From positions 3,485,517 to 3,549,516 of the forward strand of contig NC_135552.1 in assembly GCF_964340395.1 (NCBI RefSeq): a stretch of 64,000 nt of DNA. The letters are read 5' to 3'. Position numbers and translations under genes: made by a program. The DNA is from Glandiceps talaboti (lineage: Eukaryota; Hemichordata; Enteropneusta; Spengelidae). Below are positions 61,871-64,000 of the stretch, one piece after another (the stretch's first letter is position 1; every line of letters begins with the position of its first letter). The notes below the pieces were generated by a model, which ran no database searches, had not been told where the DNA came from, and saw only the letters and a list, made by a program, of their open reading frames with translations.

Positions 61871-64000
61871 GCGATGTTGTTACAATATTCAGTTTACTGA
61901 AATATAAATATGTCATCTGTGACACTTTCCCCTCTTTCCAAAATTTGTAACGCCCTCGTTACAGACTAAAATATCTAAAAAAATAATTTACCCTTCATAA
62001 ATGAAAATTGAAAAGTCTTAGAAGTAATTAATGCTGTTTCGTATGAAGTGTTAGAAATGTAAAATTTATACGACCCTTGAAAACTAAGAGTGCTAAAATC
62101 TCAAATTCCGAACCAGATATACTTATTTAGTCAACATGTACTTCAATGAATAAATGACATCAAAGAGAGACATCACAGATAATTCGAAAATTGAATCGTA
62201 GAATAATTATATCCTGAGTTGGCTATTGAATTGTGTACTTCTCAATCACATCACAAACATACGTTCGACTGGCCAGTCTTTTTCAATCATTCACACAATC
62301 ATACTGATAGATATGACCATCCATAACGTACTGTTCGGGCCCCCTCTATTTTCATTAACACTACCAGACAAGTACAGTCATCAATAGAATTCTCAGGTCT
62401 AAAGAACTTTGCTAGGAATATTATATCTGCAGCATTTAAAAGTTGAACATAAAGAAATATAAATATAAGAATGTTTTAATGTTGACCAAGTTATACCCGA
62501 TTCATCGTGTACATAACTAAATTATAACATAAGTATTCCTATCTGAAAAGAATGTAGGTATCTGTCTCGTAAAATCAAATGATGACATTAAATATCTATG
62601 CTATGAATAAATATTAACTCTTAAATATTTCATCACGCCAATATTGAAAATTGTCACTGACAAACGGTCAGCATGCCATATTCGTGATCATATTCCAAAT
62701 TGAATCTTTAACTGCAGACGAAATCAATATTATGAAAAATGGTGTAGCATAAAAGTGTGTGTCAGTGACGTCGTCTTTGTTTAGTGAAGTCAAAATTAAC
62801 TAGTCAATGTTATTCAAGTAATCTAAGTCTAGTAACTTGTGATTTCACCCTGATATCAGCTATCAAGAACACTGTCCTAAATGTATTGTCTTACAGCTAT
62901 CCTTAAGTTACACTAACTAATCAGCTGTTACAGTCAGCAAGAGAAGTCAGTTGCGCCAACACAATCATTGTCGTGTAAGAAACCCTACGTCATTATTTAA
63001 ACATTACAGGCATCTTAGCTGTTCATCCATGTTTAAAATTTGACATCTTCAGTATGTTAACGACTTGTACAGAACTATTAAGACCATTAATATTAATCCA
63101 ATAAGTCAATTTAGTTTTCATTACAAGTAACCTGATTGACCATAAGTAGGTTGGCAATTTTCTCATTGCAATTCAATATACCCTTTGAATCAATACCACT
63201 AGAAATTATGCACGCTGCTCAAGTGAAAATAGTCCTTTCTGAGGAATTTCATAAATTCTTGTGGAATTTGAAAGGAAATTTGTATAGACATTAACACAGC
63301 TCATTTCGGTCGGATCTCTGTTTTACACCCAATTCGAATTCAAATAGTTATCTTGTACAGCAGATTCAATAAAATACTATATCAATTTGGTTCCTTCCTT
63401 TACCATAGGAACCTTACATCACAAAATCATACTCAACGTGTGAGCAACGCATTTATCTGTAGCGTTTTCGGTTCACTACAACTCAGAGTCAACAAAACTT
63501 CGAGGAGTTTCCAATACTCCATACTTCAAGAAATATCCTTATTAAAACTAAAATTTTCTCCATAGATAAATCAATAATATTCTTTCTGCTTGTACGCGAC
63601 CATTGAGATGTAAAACAGCATCACTGAAATGGTTGTGGTAAGAAAATAGATTTCAAAAAGTGTTCATCGTCAAACTAAATCGAACATACAATTATTATTT
63701 CTTATACATGTCTCTCATGATTAGCTTTGTACACACAGTAACAAACTCGCTGATCGTGAATAGAAATGAATTCGCGCAATAATAATAATAATGTCAATCT
63801 TTAACAAAAGGTTTTACTACCGTATGATTAATTAGTTCTTTGTCCATCAAAAGTCTTAAATATGTATTTCACATGCAAACTGCTGCGTTCTGTATAAGCG
63901 TCCGATATCTTTTTGTTGAAAATTAAAGTGTTCTTCATACTCGTGCTTGTAGGAATCGAATGTCAGTTGGTCGCGTTGATGGCTTCACTTAAAGTTTGTC
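61871..64000. other. AT-rich terminal stretch, no gene seen
   Basis: No coding, RNA or repeat feature recognised. A search by eye for the missing helix-3 homeobox exon found nothing. Confidence 0.4.

Overview
This is a nuclear window from an animal genome. Its genes have spliceosomal introns with consistent phases, a paired-like homeobox is present, and retrotransposons and minisatellites fill most of the sequence. The AT-rich base composition, the heavy micro- and minisatellite load and the repeat style suggest a marine invertebrate, possibly a non-vertebrate deuterostome. That placement is an inference and is weak; no ribosomal or mitochondrial marker is present to settle it.

Genes. (1) 6440-7222, plus strand: a two-exon SnoaL/DUF4440-like small protein of 128 residues. 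(2) 13197-20960, minus strand: a complete four-exon SLC16-type (monocarboxylate transporter-like) gene of 440 residues that lacks the charged residues used by proton-linked MCTs. (3) 47535-56623, plus strand: a paired-like homeobox gene of the Arx/aristaless type. The homeodomain exon is certain. Two upstream exons are proposed from matching splice phases. The exon carrying the end of the homeodomain was not found in the window. (4) 58504-59185, plus strand: a broken gene for a secreted protein resembling violaxanthin de-epoxidase (VDE), with its own TATA box. A VDE-like gene is unexpected in an animal and is the most surprising item here. (5) 44310-44654, minus strand: a possible small secreted protein, uncertain.

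Mobile elements. A 5.4-kb Ty3/Gypsy LTR retrotransposon (21880-27281, minus strand) lies just upstream of the transporter gene, with near-identical LTRs, a CTAG target duplication and a frameshifted pol. A 5'-truncated, frameshifted non-LTR retrotransposon occupies about 53091-55680. Two smaller LINE scraps lie at 2924-3136 and 34733-34865. Three segments (1176-2227, 35786-37627, 46368-48493) have inverted ends beginning GGGA, are flanked by TTA duplications, and carry arrays of long G-runs. They look like one family of non-autonomous DNA transposons, and I did not find this in any description I know. Two large foldback structures (33145-35486 and 43020-43690) and a hairpin-plus-microsatellite family (27286-27728, 37797-38060) are also present.

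Tandem repeats. Five large minisatellites account for about 8 kb: 30-bp units at 3939-6002, 29-bp units at 9752-12629, 42-bp dimers at 30228-31062, mixed 19/20/22-bp units at 49664-51545, and 26-bp units at 52192-52812. They create long spurious open frames on both strands. The last two lie in introns of the homeobox gene model. Most remaining sequence is AT-rich intergenic or intronic DNA in which I see no gene.
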